A DNA stretch of 64,000 nucleotides, taken from positions 1 to 64,000 of the forward strand of contig NZ_VXKS01000013.1 of the NCBI RefSeq assembly GCF_008711525.1. Reading direction: 5' to 3'. Below are positions 9,760-19,306 of this stretch, one piece after another. The position numbers and the translations under genes are program-made. The DNA comes from Cysteiniphilum sp. JM-1 (GTDB lineage Bacteria; Pseudomonadota; Gammaproteobacteria; Francisellales; Francisellaceae). The notes beneath the pieces were generated by a model, which worked only from the letters and a program-made list of their open reading frames with translations, had not been told where the DNA came from and did not search any database. The first letter of the stretch is position 1, and every line of letters begins with the position of its first letter.

Positions 9760-10764
9760 ATGTGGGCAGATTATGCCATTAATTATTTGTTTTTCGTGCT
9801 TGAGGCAGCAACAATTGTTATTGCTATAGTTATTGCCTTTGGGTTTATCTTGGCTTTATCACTAAAGGGTAAAGCGAGTAACAAAAAAGGGCAGTTGGTT
9901 GTTAAATCATTAAATGAAGCTTATCAACAACGCCAAGAGCAGTTAGCGCATGAAGTGCTAAATAAATCAGCATTTAAAAAAATGCATAAGGCAAACCAAG
10001 AAAAGCTAAAGCTTGCACACAAAGCGCAACATGATGATTTAAGCAATGTTTTTGTCATTGATTTTAAGGGTGATATCAAAGCCTCACAAAGTGAAGCCTT
10101 AGCAGAAGAAGTCAATGCTATTTTGCAGATTGCCAATAAAAATGATGAAGTCGTTATCCGCTTAGAAAGTCCAGGCGGGGCAGTCAATGGTTACGGTTTA
10201 GCCGCCGCACAACTAGCACGCATTAAAGAGGCTAATCTTAAGTTAACTGCTGTGATTGATCAGGTTGCCGCGAGTGGTGGCTATATGATGGCATCAGTTG
10301 CTGATACGATCATTGCCTCACCTTTTGCCATTGTTGGCTCGATTGGTGTCGTGGCGCAATTGCCAAATATCCATCGGCTGCTAACAGATAAGGGAGTTGA
10401 TGTTGAGCTACACACTGCAGGCAAATATAAGCGCACTTTGACAATGTTGGGTGAGAATACCGATGAGGGACGTGAAAAATTTAAAGAAGAGCTTGAGGTG
10501 GTGCATAAGCTTTTTAAAGAGCATATTGCTCACTTCAGACCGAACTTAGATATTGAGAAAGTGGCAACGGGTGAGTACTGGTTTGGGCAATCTGCCCTTG
10601 AATTAAATTTAGTTGATGCGCTTAAAACTAGTGATGCCTATTTGTTGGATAAATACCAATCAGGATCATTAAAGTTATTCCATATCGAATATAAAACAAA
10701 AAAATCAAAACTCTCGAGTATGTGTCACAGTGCATTGAAAGTCTTTCAACGCGTTGGACCATGA
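9760..10764 (+). CDS. sohB: SohB-type inner-membrane serine peptidase
   Basis: A signal-peptide-peptidase-family (S49) protease anchored by an N-terminal helix (about 10-32). The catalytic core shows RLESPGGAVNGYG, then AASGGYMMASVAD with the nucleophile Ser near 172 and SIGVVAQ. The general-base Lys is likely in the GKYKRTLTMLGENT stretch near 220. The 334-residue length suits SohB (E. coli 349) rather than the double-length SppA. It is translated from ATG 9760 after AGGAG, with sspA before and holB after, a probable operon. Confidence 0.9.
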   Translation: MWADYAINYLFFVLEAATIVIAIVIAFGFILALSLKGKASNKKGQLVVKSLNEAYQQRQEQLAHEVLNKSAFKKMHKANQEKLKLAHKAQHDDLSNVFVIDFKGDIKASQSEALAEEVNAILQIANKNDEVVIRLESPGGAVNGYGLAAAQLARIKEANLKLTAVIDQVAASGGYMMASVADTIIASPFAIVGSIGVVAQLPNIHRLLTDKGVDVELHTAGKYKRTLTMLGENTDEGREKFKEELEVVHKLFKEHIAHFRPNLDIEKVATGEYWFGQSALELNLVDALKTSDAYLLDKYQSGSLKLFHIEYKTKKSKLSSMCHSALKVFQRVGP

Positions 10765-10774
10765 GTGCCAATAG

Positions 10775-11695
10775 ATGTCTGATATTGATATAAGTGTTTT
10801 TCATACGGATTTTATTGAGCAGATCAAAGCATCATTAGCGCAAAATCGTTTAGCACACGGGATTTTATTAAATAATATTGATCATTTGCCACTTGAACCA
10901 TTACTGACTAAACTCACGGCTGTTTTATTAGGGCATGATGTTGTAGATGATCTTGCGACAGCTGCGGATGTTTTTTATCAAAAAGCAGATGATGGACAAA
11001 TCAAGATTGATCAGATCAAAAATCTATTAGAAGGTATCTATCTAACAAGCCACGGCGCTAAAGCTAAGGTGATTGTCCTTTGCCCATTGGAAGCCTTAAA
11101 TACATCTGCTGCTAATGCGCTATTAAAGAGTTTGGAGGAGCCGCCAGAGAATACTTATTTTCTGATGACAACTAATCAATTACAGTGGATTATGCCAACA
11201 TTGCGCTCGCGCGTACAAGTATTTGATCTGGCGCTAACATTGGCGCAAAAGAAAGCGTATCTCACACAAAAGTATCAAATGAATGATGAGGATATTGCCA
11301 AAGCATTAGCCATTAGTAAGGCGGATCTGCGGGTGATTGATCGCATTAAGACAGATAAGAGTTTCTGGCAATTACGTAAGGAGCTGATACAGGTTATTCA
11401 AGGTCAGTTGTCGCCCTTGGCATTAAGCATTGATATCAATGCCTATTATCAGGATGCAATTTATTGGTTAACCAGTTTACTGATTGATGCTTATTATTAT
11501 CGTTTGGACTCATTACAAACCATGCCAACACAAGAGCAAAAAGCGTTATTAGAGGGATTGATTAAGCGCTATGACCATATTGCTTTATATGGTTTTTATC
11601 AGCGCCTACTAAAGCTTAAAGCCTATGAAGGTAAGCATTATAATGTCAATAAACAACTAGCTATTGAGAGTTTTTTGATAGAGCTATGTGCGTAG
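10775..11695 (+). CDS. holB: DNA polymerase III subunit delta' (HolB)
   Basis: A clamp-loader component that helps load the sliding clamp onto DNA. The AAA+ fold is evident: NRLAHGILL near the N-terminus, VIVLCPLEALNTSAANALLKSLEEPPENTYFL (Walker B/sensor 1 area, shown in pieces by LLKSLEEPPE) and LRSRVQVF containing the Ser-Arg-x motif. There is no functional Walker A P-loop and no obvious zinc Cys cluster, the latter unlike E. coli. It starts 10 bases after sohB. It is followed by a repeat-rich gap instead of the more usual ycfH or pilZ gene. Confidence 0.85.
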   Translation: MSDIDISVFHTDFIEQIKASLAQNRLAHGILLNNIDHLPLEPLLTKLTAVLLGHDVVDDLATAADVFYQKADDGQIKIDQIKNLLEGIYLTSHGAKAKVIVLCPLEALNTSAANALLKSLEEPPENTYFLMTTNQLQWIMPTLRSRVQVFDLALTLAQKKAYLTQKYQMNDEDIAKALAISKADLRVIDRIKTDKSFWQLRKELIQVIQGQLSPLALSIDINAYYQDAIYWLTSLLIDAYYYRLDSLQTMPTQEQKALLEGLIKRYDHIALYGFYQRLLKLKAYEGKHYNVNKQLAIESFLIELCA

Positions 11696-11740
11696 TTTAA
11701 GAGCCATTATTTTGGCTAATACTAACTATTTACCCACAAG

Positions 11741-11855
11741 TGCTCACCGTACCCTGAGCATCAGTCGAAGCGGTGCACTGAGAGTTAGTCGAAGCATGGT
11801 AAGTTTGGGAGTGTCACACTTTATAGAGGCTTCGACTTACGCTCAGCCAACTATA
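11741..11855. repeat. dispersed TTCGACT-type palindromic repeats
   Basis: Several copies of a short inverted motif, TTCGACT(N)CGCTCAG and its complement CTGAG(N)AGTCGAA, occur between holB and yciB, for example at 11754-11769, 11779-11793 and 11829-11846. The same family recurs at 47211-47335 and 50410-50440. These elements can fold into hairpins and often spawn spurious ORFs. Confidence 0.65.
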
Positions 11856-11888
11856 CAATCAAAGTGGGCAGGAATATGGTTAGAGCAA

Positions 11889-12425
11889 TTATTTTTTATG
11901 ATCAATGTGCTTAGCAAGAAAAATGCCTTGACCAATAACAAATACAAAAGTAATTCCAAGCATACCAAAAAGCTTAAAGTCTACCCAAATATCTGTTGAG
12001 AAATTATAAGCAACAATAAGATTAATCGCGCCTAAAAATAAAAAAAACACACCCCAGATATTATTAAGGCGTTTCCAAATTTTTTGTGGCAGTTCAATGC
12101 TTTCTTCCATCAGGCGTTGAATAATCGGCTTTTGCATTAAATAGGTTGAAAAGATAAAAATTACACCAAATAACCAATTCACAATCGTTACCTTCCATTT
12201 GATCAATGCTTCATCATGGAAGTAAACGGTGGCACCTCCCAAGATTAACACCAAGACAAAAGTCACAACATGCATCATTGACACTTTGCGATAGCGGATA
12301 ACTTCATAGGTTAGCTGAATTGCGGTGGCGATGATAAGTGCCACTGTCGCAGTGTAGATGTCATACATTTTATAGACGACAAAAAAGATGATAATAGGGA
12401 AAAAGTCAAAAAGCAGTTTCTTCAT
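11889..12425 (-). CDS. yciB: YciB/IspZ family intracellular septation protein
   Basis: An inner-membrane protein of cell-envelope maintenance, interacting with division and elongation factors in E. coli; Shigella IspZ mutants fail to septate. It has about five helices and the typical N-terminus MKKLLFDFFPIIIFFVVYKM. The start at 12425 is chosen because GGAGAG precedes it by 5 bases; a longer frame to 12461 adds 12 unlikely residues. This gives 178 residues, the family norm. It is divergent from yciO with 71 bases between. Confidence 0.9.
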   Translation of the reverse strand: MKKLLFDFFPIIIFFVVYKMYDIYTATVALIIATAIQLTYEVIRYRKVSMMHVVTFVLVLILGGATVYFHDEALIKWKVTIVNWLFGVIFIFSTYLMQKPIIQRLMEESIELPQKIWKRLNNIWGVFFLFLGAINLIVAYNFSTDIWVDFKLFGMLGITFVFVIGQGIFLAKHIDHKK

Positions 12426-12496
12426 GTTCTCTCCAGAGAGGGTTAGTGGTACACTTAGCACAAATTTTCGCGACCAGTATAAAGTAAGAAGCTGCT

Positions 12497-13120
12497 ATGA
12501 GCCAATACATTGAAATAAATCCTTACTCATCGAATAAGGCTGTCTTAGCAGAAATTGTTAATGCCTTAAATGATGGCAAGGTGATTGCCTATCCGACAGA
12601 CTCAGGCTATGCCTTGGGATGCAAGATGGGCTTGAAAAAACCGTTGCAGCAAATAAAAAAGATTCGTGATTTGAATGATAAACATAATTTCACAATTATT
12701 TGTCGTGATTTATCTGAGATCGCGCAATATGCCAAGGTTGATAACAGTGTTTATCGTTTACTCAAAAGGGCAACACCGGGTGGTTACACCTTTATTTTGC
12801 AAGCAACGAGTAAAGTGCCGGGATTGATGTTAAACAAAAGCAAAAAAACCGTTGGCATTCGTGTGCCGGATCATCCAGTACCTTTGATGTTAAGTGAGGC
12901 TTTAGGCGAACCGCTATTAAGTACCACCTTTATCTTGCCAGATCAGGATAATGCGCTTGTATATAGCGAGGATTTTGCCAATGAACCCTGTGCGCAGATG
13001 ATTGATTATATTCTAGAGTCGGATTATTGTGGTTATGAACCAACAACGGTTGTGGATATGACCGAAGTCCCTGTCGAAATATTGCGTGTTGGCAGTGGTG
13101 ATATCAGTATATTTGAATAA
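12497..13120 (+). CDS. yciO: YciO family protein (Sua5/YrdC fold)
   Basis: A homologue of threonylcarbamoyl-AMP synthase TsaC/YrdC. YciO paralogues have a related fold but a less certain role, probably RNA or nucleotide binding. Hallmarks are GKVIAYPTDSGYALGC (24-39), KIRDLNDKHNFTIICRDLSE, TPGGYTFIL and KKTVGIRVPDHP. The pattern MSQ..I.P ... YPTDSGYALGC ... HNFT is closer to E. coli YciO than to TsaC. It starts a likely yciO-tldD-hemH-phrB run. Confidence 0.88.
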   Translation: MSQYIEINPYSSNKAVLAEIVNALNDGKVIAYPTDSGYALGCKMGLKKPLQQIKKIRDLNDKHNFTIICRDLSEIAQYAKVDNSVYRLLKRATPGGYTFILQATSKVPGLMLNKSKKTVGIRVPDHPVPLMLSEALGEPLLSTTFILPDQDNALVYSEDFANEPCAQMIDYILESDYCGYEPTTVVDMTEVPVEILRVGSGDISIFE

Positions 13121-13132
13121 TTTAGGAAGAAA

Positions 13133-14590
13133 ATGCAGGATCAATATTACAGTATTATTAATGAACAGTTATTACAGCCATTTGATTTAAGTTTGGAGAA
13201 ATTAAAAGGCTTACTGGACTTATTAAGCCAAAAGCGAATTGATTTTGGTGATTTGTATTTGCAAAAGATAATCTCTGAAAGCTGGATGTTAGATGACGGT
13301 GTCGTCAAACATGGCAGCTTTGGTATTGAGCAAGGCATTGGTGTCAGAGCCGTATTTGATGGTGAGACAGGCTTTGCTTATGCTGATGATTTGCATCTGA
13401 ACACCATTGAGAAACTCATTAAAACGGCACTTTACCTATTAAAAGACAGTGCTAATCCCTATAGGGTTGAAAAACTTAACACGCCACACATTATTCGCCA
13501 TTATCCAGCATTGTCCCCATTGGATAGTATGCCTGCGGAAGATAAAATTGCACTGCTTCATCAAATTAATGCTTATGCTAAATCATTAGACAGCAATATC
13601 GAGCAAGTCACGGTTTCCATTGCCTCGAATATGGAAATGGTGTTGATCTTAAATACCGATGGTTTGTGTGTAATGGATGTAAGACCGTTGGTGCGCATGA
13701 ATGTCAGTTTAATTATGGTTGCTGATGCTAAGGAAGATCAAAAACGTGAAAGCTTTTCAGCCGGTGGCGGTGGGCGCTATGACTATCATTATTTCACTGA
13801 GCATAATCTATGGAAGTCTTATGTTGATGAGGCATATAAGGGCGCTAAAACTAATCTTCAGGCAAAGCCCGCTCCTAGTGGCAAAATGCCAGTGGTGCTT
13901 GGCTCAGGTTGGCCGGCGGTACTTTTGCATGAAGCAGTAGGGCATGGTTTGGAAGGTGATTTCAATCGCAAAAAAAGCTCGCATTTCTCAGGAAAAATTG
14001 GGCAGAAAGTTGCCTCAGAGAAATGCACGGTAATTGATGAAGGCTGTATTGCCAATCGTCGTGGCTCGCTTAATTTTGATGATGAAGGGACACCAACTCA
14101 GAAAACGGTGTTGATTGAAAACGGTATTTTAAAAGGCTATATGCACGATCGAATTTCAGCGAAAGCTTTTGGTGTATCAGCAACAGGTAATGGTAGAAGA
14201 CAATCTTATGCGCATTTACCATTGCCAAGAATGACCAATACTTATATGTTGCCAGGTGAGGATACGCTTGAAGAGATGATCCAAAGTATTGATTATGGAA
14301 TTTATGCGACTCATTTTAATGGTGGGCAAGTAGACATTACCTCAGGGCAATTTGTGTTTGTGATGGATCAAGCGTATTTGATCAAAAATGGTAAAATTAT
14401 GCATCCGGTCAAAGGTGCATCTTTGATTGGTCATGGTCCGGAAGTGATGCAAAAAATCTCGATGGTGGGTAGTGACTTTGCTTTGGATAAAGGCATTGGC
14501 GTTTGCGGCAAGGATGGGCAGTCTGTGCCTGTTGGTGTTGGGCAAGCCAGTTTAAAGATCGATGAAATAACGGTTGGTGGTTGTGAGTAG
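13133..14590 (+). CDS. tldD: TldD metalloprotease subunit
   Basis: The active subunit of the TldD-TldE peptidase, which degrades unfolded peptides and processes modified peptides (microcin B17, CcdA turnover). The zinc motif HEAVGHGLEGDF (His near 266) is the M103-family HExxxH. Other hallmarks are GTPTQKTVLIENG, TNTYMLPGE and GIGVCGKDGQSVPVGVGQ near the C-terminus. The 485-residue length matches E. coli TldD (481). It starts 12 bases after yciO with AGGAAG. The partner tldE/pmbA is not in this window. Confidence 0.93.
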   Translation: MQDQYYSIINEQLLQPFDLSLEKLKGLLDLLSQKRIDFGDLYLQKIISESWMLDDGVVKHGSFGIEQGIGVRAVFDGETGFAYADDLHLNTIEKLIKTALYLLKDSANPYRVEKLNTPHIIRHYPALSPLDSMPAEDKIALLHQINAYAKSLDSNIEQVTVSIASNMEMVLILNTDGLCVMDVRPLVRMNVSLIMVADAKEDQKRESFSAGGGGRYDYHYFTEHNLWKSYVDEAYKGAKTNLQAKPAPSGKMPVVLGSGWPAVLLHEAVGHGLEGDFNRKKSSHFSGKIGQKVASEKCTVIDEGCIANRRGSLNFDDEGTPTQKTVLIENGILKGYMHDRISAKAFGVSATGNGRRQSYAHLPLPRMTNTYMLPGEDTLEEMIQSIDYGIYATHFNGGQVDITSGQFVFVMDQAYLIKNGKIMHPVKGASLIGHGPEVMQKISMVGSDFALDKGIGVCGKDGQSVPVGVGQASLKIDEITVGGCE

Positions 14591-14631
14591 AAGTGTATAA
14601 CTTCAATAAAAAAATGGATGAGATAAAGAAG

Positions 14632-15621
14632 ATGAGCAATAAAGGAAAGGCAATAAGTAATGCTAAGAAAGCAATACTATTGGTTAATTTGGGAACTCCT
14701 GACTCATATCAAGTCAAAGATGTGCGCAAATATCTTAAAGAATTTTTGTCTGATCGGCGTGTGATTGAAGCATCTTCATTCATTTGGCAACCCATTTTGC
14801 GTTTGTTTATTTTGCCATTTCGCTCCCCTAAAACGGCTAACCTTTATCAAAGAATCTGGTTTGAGGATAAACAATTATCACCTTTGATGTATTACACACA
14901 AGCTCAAGCACGTAAACTCGCCGATAAGTTAGGCAATGAGGTGATCGTTGATTTTGCAATGCGCTATGGTGAGCCATCGATTAAAGCAAAGATTGAGGCG
15001 TTGAGTGTCCAAGGCGTTACTGAAATTAATATTGTGCCACTTTACCCGCAGTACTCAGCCACAACAACGGCGTCTGTATATGATGAGGTTTTTCGTGTAT
15101 TGCAAACAATGCGTTATCAACCTAATATTGTTGGTGTTGCCCCGTATTATCAGCATCCTGCTTATATTAAGGCATTAAAACAGAGTGTTTTAAGTTATCT
15201 GGAGACGATCGATTTCACGCCAGATGTGTTGTTATTGTCATTTCATGGTATTCCACTGGAGTGTGTACAAAAGGGTGATCCGTATCAAGCACATTGCTTA
15301 CAAACCTTTGAACTACTTAAAAGTGCACTGAGTGAAACAAAGCTAGATATTCAACTATCTTTCCAATCTCGCTTTGGACCCAAAGAGTGGCTTAAACCAT
15401 ATACAACAGAAGTGTTGGCAAATCTTGCCAAAAAGGGCAAAAAAAATGTGCTAGTAATGGCGCCAGGATTTGCTGCTGATTGCTTGGAAACCTTGGAGGA
15501 ATTAAAAGAGACGGAACGCGAGACATTTTTAAATGCCGGTGGTCAGCATTATGCCGTTATCCCATGTTTGAATGATCGTGATGAGCATATTGAGATGTTG
15601 AAAACCATTATTGGTGAGTAA
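14632..15621 (+). CDS. hemH: ferrochelatase
   Basis: Inserts Fe2+ into protoporphyrin IX, the last step of protoheme synthesis. Shown by AILLVNLGTPDSYQVKDVRKYL, the core stretch PLYPQYSATTTASVYDEVF, the signature LLSFHGIPLECVQKGDPY with the metal-binding His, and SFQSRFGPKEWLKPYT. I chose ATG 14632 (329 residues, behind AAAGAAG); ATG 14614 and GTG 14593 are in frame and possible, the latter starting 3 bases after tldD. It is followed after 5 bases by phrB, so likely cotranscribed. Confidence 0.92.
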   Translation: MSNKGKAISNAKKAILLVNLGTPDSYQVKDVRKYLKEFLSDRRVIEASSFIWQPILRLFILPFRSPKTANLYQRIWFEDKQLSPLMYYTQAQARKLADKLGNEVIVDFAMRYGEPSIKAKIEALSVQGVTEINIVPLYPQYSATTTASVYDEVFRVLQTMRYQPNIVGVAPYYQHPAYIKALKQSVLSYLETIDFTPDVLLLSFHGIPLECVQKGDPYQAHCLQTFELLKSALSETKLDIQLSFQSRFGPKEWLKPYTTEVLANLAKKGKKNVLVMAPGFAADCLETLEELKETERETFLNAGGQHYAVIPCLNDRDEHIEMLKTIIGE

Positions 15622-15626
15622 TATCG

Positions 15627-17048
15627 ATGACGCTGCAAAAGCCAGAAGTTCTTCTTTGGTTTCGCCAAGATTTAAGAATTATCGACAATCCAGCGCTGAA
15701 TGCAGCACTCAAAAGTGGTGTGGTTCTGCCGATTTATATTCTTGATGATACTGATTCACAAGACTGGCAAATGGGTGCAGCGACTAAAGCATGGCTTCAT
15801 TATGCATTGCAATCCTTAAATCAGACACTTCATCATCGATTACAATTTTTTATAGGTGACCCTTATGAAATCATTATTGAGCTTATTGATCGCTATGACA
15901 TTAAGCAGGTTTTTTGGAATCGCTTATATACACCATGGCAAGTCACGCGAGATAAACATATTAAGGCGCAATTGAAAGCGCACGCAATAGATGTGCATAG
16001 TTTTAATGGTAGTTTATTGTGGGAGCCGTGGGAGGTATTAAAGAGTGATGGTCAGCCTTACAAAGTCTTTAGTGCATTCAAACGTCAAGCATTGCAAGTC
16101 ATGCCGCCAAGAGCACCATTGGATGAGATTAAAGAGATGCAAAACTGCTTAACTGAAGTTAAAGCAAGTAATAGCAGTTTAGCGGATCTGGACTTATTAC
16201 CCCAGCATGAATGGTCAGAGAAGGTATTATCACAGTGGCAAATCAGTGAGAAAGCGGCGCATCACTATTTAGCAACCTTTATTGAGCATCATTTACATGA
16301 TTATCAGCATAATCGCAATATCCCAAGCTTAAATGTAACATCTAGGCTTGCCCCTTTTTTACATTTTGGGCAAATCTCGCCACATATTATCTGGGATAAA
16401 GTGCGTCAGAGAAAATGTGATAACGATAACAAACAGACCTATTTATCAGAGATTATATGGCGCGAGTTTAATTATGCATTGCTCTATCATTATCCACAAT
16501 TAAGTGATCACAATTGGCAGCAAAAGTTTGATCATTACCCATGGCAAGATAATCAGAGATTATTAACAGCATGGCAACAGGGTCAAACAGGTGTTCCAAT
16601 TGTTGATGCGGGAATGCGGGAGCTATGGCAAACGGGATTTATGCATAATCGCGTTAGAATGATTGTCGCGTCATTTCTAACAAAAAACTGTCATATTCAT
16701 TGGCGCCATGGTGCTAAATGGTTTTGGGATTGCTTAGTTGATGCCGATTTAGCTAATAATAGTGCCAATTGGCAATGGGTTGCAGGAAGTGGCGCTGATG
16801 CGGCACCTTTTTTTCGCATATTTAATCCAGTCACTCAAGGGCAAAAGTTTGATGGCGATGGTGAGTATATTCGTCGTTATTTATCTCAATTGAATCAACT
16901 GCCGAATAAGTATTTGTTCTCACCGTGGTCAGCACCGGAGAGTGTTTTAAAACAAGCTGGTATCACTCTTGGTAAAGATTATCCTTATCCAGTTGTTGAT
17001 CTTAAAGTCTCGAGAGAGGAGGCGTTAGCTTACTATAAAAATTTGTAG
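15627..17048 (+). CDS. phrB: deoxyribodipyrimidine photolyase
   Basis: Blue-light-driven repair of cyclobutane pyrimidine dimers. The N-terminal antenna domain starts EVLLWFRQDLRIIDNPAL. The C-terminal FAD domain contains TSRLAPFLHFGQISPH, WREFNYALL, QTGVPIVDAGMRELWQTGFMHNR-type helices, and WQWVAGSGADAAPFFRIFNP near 375-395. The 473 residues match class I CPD photolyases. The (6-4) photolyase and DASH cryptochrome families differ in these motifs. It is the last gene of the yciO-tldD-hemH-phrB group. Confidence 0.93.
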   Translation: MTLQKPEVLLWFRQDLRIIDNPALNAALKSGVVLPIYILDDTDSQDWQMGAATKAWLHYALQSLNQTLHHRLQFFIGDPYEIIIELIDRYDIKQVFWNRLYTPWQVTRDKHIKAQLKAHAIDVHSFNGSLLWEPWEVLKSDGQPYKVFSAFKRQALQVMPPRAPLDEIKEMQNCLTEVKASNSSLADLDLLPQHEWSEKVLSQWQISEKAAHHYLATFIEHHLHDYQHNRNIPSLNVTSRLAPFLHFGQISPHIIWDKVRQRKCDNDNKQTYLSEIIWREFNYALLYHYPQLSDHNWQQKFDHYPWQDNQRLLTAWQQGQTGVPIVDAGMRELWQTGFMHNRVRMIVASFLTKNCHIHWRHGAKWFWDCLVDADLANNSANWQWVAGSGADAAPFFRIFNPVTQGQKFDGDGEYIRRYLSQLNQLPNKYLFSPWSAPESVLKQAGITLGKDYPYPVVDLKVSREEALAYYKNL

Positions 17049-17158
17049 TTTTAGTATGGCGTAGCTAGGTGAGTTGGTTATTGATTTCCTATGGAGCTAC
17101 CCATCTGTAAATGGAGAGATTATACTTATCGGACTTTAACCTTGGTGGCGACTAGAAA

Positions 17159-18412
17159 GTGCATTATTTACCACTTTTATTGTTGGTTATTATTTTTATT
17201 GCGGCGTCTTTGCGTAAAGTAGGGCGATTTTCAGCGCCTATTTGGCTGGTAATGTTGGTATGCGCCATTATTGTTATCGCTAGTGGCAATATCTCGCTGC
17301 AGCAGGCTTGGCAGGCGATTGATTTGCCGACGATTTTCTACCTTATTACAGTTTTCTTTATCGGTAGCGCATTACATGATAGTAGGTTGTTGGATGTGAT
17401 GTTGGTAAAGTATGTTGTGCGTCATGCCTCACAAGAGAAGTTACTATGTATTCTGTGTTTTGGCAGTGGTTTGTTATCAGCACTTTTTCTTAATGATACG
17501 ATTGCGATTGTTGGCGCTGATATTGTAATAACCTTGATTAAACGCCATTCGCTTGCCAGTACGCCATATTTATATGCTCTGGCGTTTAGTATGACAATTG
17601 GCAGTGTTTTTAGCCCAATTGGTAATCCGCAGAATTTGCTGATAGCTGGACATCTAAGTACCCCATTTATTAGTTTCTTTGGCTACTTATTTATTCCCAG
17701 TATGATCACGCTTTACGCTTGTTATCGACTGATTGCATTTGTATCTCGCAAAGAGCTATGCCTACCGATGAGCACTAATATCTCAATGACTGAAAGTGTT
17801 TCAATAAATGTTAAAGCAGTTACTCCTGTCATCATCGCCCTGATAAGTTTTGTCATACTTATTATACTCAAAGTGCTATTAACGCTCATTGAGATGCCTT
17901 TGATTTCGCTAACCTATATTGCCCTTATTGCTTGTTTGCCGATTATCATTGCTTACCAACGACGAATGGCTGTATTTAAACATCTAGATTGGACGAGTAT
18001 CATCTTTTTTGTTGCGATGTTTGTTTTTATGCATGCGGTTTGGTTAACAGGGATAACGCAGAGCTTTTTAAGTACGCATCAAGCATGGCTGCTTAATCCA
18101 TTAAGCCTTATTATGATTGGTTTTGTGTTAAGTCAAATGTTATCTAATGTGCCCGCAGTAATGTTATTGCTACCGTTATTAAACCCATATGGACAGACAA
18201 GTGAGTTATTCATCGCACTTGCGGTAGGTAGCACATTGTCAGGGAATCTTAGCATGTTGGGGGCAGCCAGTAATGTCATTCTTTTTCAATCGGCTGAGCG
18301 TGTGAAAATATTTGCTTTTCGCTTTGCATCTTTTCTTTGTATTGGTTTAATATTGAGTTTGATTTTTCTAGGATGTTATTGGCTAATGACTTTATGTTTT
18401 ACTAGTGTTTAA
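17159..18412 (+). CDS. SLC13/ArsB-superfamily anion transporter (YbiR-like)
   Basis: A 417-residue inner-membrane protein with about 11-12 helices and two inverted repeat halves. FLNDTIAIVGADIVITLI and SVFSPIGNPQNLLIAG resemble the substrate loops of the ion-transporter (SLC13/CitMHS/ArsB) superfamily. The second half has SNVPAVMLLLPLL and GNLSMLGAASNVI. The substrate is unknown; relatives move carboxylates, sulfate or arsenite. The start is GTG 17159 without a strong ribosome site. The stop overlaps the end of a small opposite-strand frame. Confidence 0.75.
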   Translation: MHYLPLLLLVIIFIAASLRKVGRFSAPIWLVMLVCAIIVIASGNISLQQAWQAIDLPTIFYLITVFFIGSALHDSRLLDVMLVKYVVRHASQEKLLCILCFGSGLLSALFLNDTIAIVGADIVITLIKRHSLASTPYLYALAFSMTIGSVFSPIGNPQNLLIAGHLSTPFISFFGYLFIPSMITLYACYRLIAFVSRKELCLPMSTNISMTESVSINVKAVTPVIIALISFVILIILKVLLTLIEMPLISLTYIALIACLPIIIAYQRRMAVFKHLDWTSIIFFVAMFVFMHAVWLTGITQSFLSTHQAWLLNPLSLIMIGFVLSQMLSNVPAVMLLLPLLNPYGQTSELFIALAVGSTLSGNLSMLGAASNVILFQSAERVKIFAFRFASFLCIGLILSLIFLGCYWLMTLCFTSV

Positions 18413-18557
18413 GCGTTTTCATCGGTAGCACAAACCCGTAAGCAATCGGTTTGAATTTACTGATAAATAAGTTAGCTGACTTGGTATTGATGGTTTTATC
18501 TTTTGGGTTGTCGATGCTTTCAGCGATTTCTTTTTCAAGTTTTTTTATCTTCATCAT
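18402..18557 (-). CDS. small hypothetical protein, 51 residues
   Basis: A small lysine-rich frame beginning MMKIKKLEKEIAES and ending VLPMKTLKH. The start ATG 18557 has a convincing AGAGG 6 bases upstream on the minus strand, the main reason to keep it. It overlaps the end of the convergent transporter gene by 11 bases. An early amphipathic helix is likely; no family is recognised. It may be a real small protein or chance. Confidence 0.35.
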   Translation of the reverse strand: MMKIKKLEKEIAESIDNPKDKTINTKSANLFISKFKPIAYGFVLPMKTLKH

Positions 18558-18739
18558 AATGTTACCTCTAAAAGTTGATTGGTTCATTGTTTAAAGTAGA
18601 TCAAGATTTAAATTTTTGCCATAAATACGAAAGAAATGTAGTTGAAATAATACCCAATGCGACATAATGAGGATAAATAGTGCTGTTAATCCCCTAGTCA
18701 AATGTAATACACTAGCCTCAGGAATAATGATTAACCCTC

Positions 18740-19243
18740 ATGGTTGTCATCAAGCATATGAAAAAGATTAAAGTCATGTTTGTCTGTATGGGCAATATTT
18801 GCCGCTCACCAACAGCGCATGGTATCTTGCGTAAGCTTGTTGCTCAAGCGCATTTAGAACCTTATTTTGAAATTGAATCATCGGGCACACACTCTGCTCA
18901 ATGGCACAAAGGTGATGCCTCTGACCCAAGAACGATAGCAACAGCGTTGAAATATGATTGTGATATTCGTGACTTGCGTTCAAGGCAGCTAGTGACAGAA
19001 GATTTTGAGCATTATGATTATCTGATTGCCATGGATGATAAGAATCTCAAAGATATGCAGATGATTGCGCCAAATAGTAATATGCAAAAAGTAACAAAAT
19101 TGCTGCAATATGCGCCTACTTTGGCAATGAATAATGTGCCAGATCCGTATTATAATGATGGGTTTGACCAAGTGTATTTGATGATTGACACGGCGTGCAG
19201 ACATTTACTGGAAGCATTAAAAGCTGAATTAAAACAAAGATAG
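18740..19243 (+). CDS. low-molecular-weight protein-tyrosine phosphatase
   Basis: A cysteine-dependent phosphatase of the LMW-PTP family. The P-loop CX5R is complete in VCMGNICRSPTA (Cys16, Arg22 from ATG 18740), and the general-acid motif DPYYNDGFDQVY lies near residue 135. The partner Wzc-like tyrosine kinase is not visible, so this copy probably serves stress or envelope signalling rather than capsule export. ATG 18740 and ATG 18758 are both possible starts; neither has a clear ribosome site. Confidence 0.88.
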   Translation: MVVIKHMKKIKVMFVCMGNICRSPTAHGILRKLVAQAHLEPYFEIESSGTHSAQWHKGDASDPRTIATALKYDCDIRDLRSRQLVTEDFEHYDYLIAMDDKNLKDMQMIAPNSNMQKVTKLLQYAPTLAMNNVPDPYYNDGFDQVYLMIDTACRHLLEALKAELKQR

Positions 19244-19306
19244 GATATGTTGCATATAGCCTCATTTTTTGGGGGTATGTGATGATGAAAATAAAGAAGA
19301 TATGTT

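Noticed and set aside
11688-11999. 103-codon plus-strand frame between holB and yciB
   Set aside because: It runs through dispersed TTCGACT repeats and the antisense of yciB; composition (Ser/Arg-rich) is unlike neighbours.
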